Shown here: positions 5,885 to 5,932 of the stretch, piece after piece
How positions within the stretch are numbered: position 1 is the first letter of the stretch
Layout of the letters: each line of letters opens with the position of its first letter
Assembly (NCBI GenBank): GCA_009782665.1
Contig: WRIP01000089.1
Span: 1 to 5,932, forward strand
From: Oscillospiraceae bacterium
GTDB lineage: Bacteria > Bacillota > Clostridia > Oscillospirales > Ruminococcaceae
Reading direction: 5' to 3'
DNA length: 5,932 nt
Translations under genes and position numbers: made by a program
The notes under the pieces: generated by a model
Database searches by the model: none
The model's input: the letters and a program-made list of their open reading frames with translations, nothing else
What the model was told of the DNA's origin: nothing

Positions 5885-5932
5885 CCGCATCACATTGCAT
5901 AACCTATGACGATGCATAAAACGCAACATGCG
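5885..5932 (+). other. Non-coding tail after hsp20, cut by the window edge
   Basis: These 48 bases contain nested short inverted repeats: CGCAT (5886-5890) with ATGCG (5928-5932), and TGCAT (5896-5900) with ATGCA (5912-5916). They could be the start of a 3' stem structure or terminator for hsp20, but no T-tract is visible before the window ends. Confidence 0.3.

Overview
The window reads as a chromosomal segment of a Gram-positive, Firmicutes/Clostridia-like bacterium. The grounds are a slightly AT-rich base composition, AGGAG-type ribosome binding sites, a HrcA/CIRCE-controlled small heat-shock gene behind a consensus vegetative promoter, and a moxR-DUF58-transglutaminase gene order like Bacillus subtilis yeaC-yeaD-yebA. 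The genus cannot be named from the sequence. All genes lie on the + strand, and there is no sign of a mobile element, CRISPR array, tRNA or rRNA.

Layout. (1) Positions 1-421 hold the C-terminal part of a D-isomer-specific 2-hydroxyacid dehydrogenase, cut by the window's left edge. (2) Positions 422-692 are a 271-base non-coding region with a TTGACA box, a 30-base imperfect hairpin and a separate perfect 6-bp dyad. It probably carries the promoter or leader of the next operon. (3) Positions 693-5184 are a tightly coupled three-gene operon: a MoxR-type AAA+ ATPase, a DUF58 membrane protein and a large membrane-bound transglutaminase. Both junctions are 4-base ATGA overlaps. (4) A rho-independent terminator lies at about 5209-5237. 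(5) Positions 5355-5414 carry a consensus promoter (TTGACA, 17 bases, TATAAT) whose predicted start falls inside a perfect CIRCE operator. (6) Positions 5441-5884 encode a complete Hsp20/alpha-crystallin small heat-shock protein.

How the genes work together. The central operon looks like one membrane system. The MoxR ATPase is a cytoplasmic chaperone-like motor and DUF58 is its usual membrane-anchored partner. The transglutaminase has about seven N-terminal membrane helices, an outward-facing catalytic domain with an intact Cys-His-Asp triad, and an eighth helix leading to a cytoplasmic DUF4129-like tail. The tail could report to, or be acted on by, the MoxR/DUF58 pair. The substrate of this system is not known from sequence. 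The hsp20 gene is a separate unit in which HrcA would repress a strong promoter until heat or misfolding stress. Nothing here is clearly an undescribed system. The best leads are the unassigned envelope transglutaminase operon, its structured upstream region, and the direct HrcA control of hsp20.
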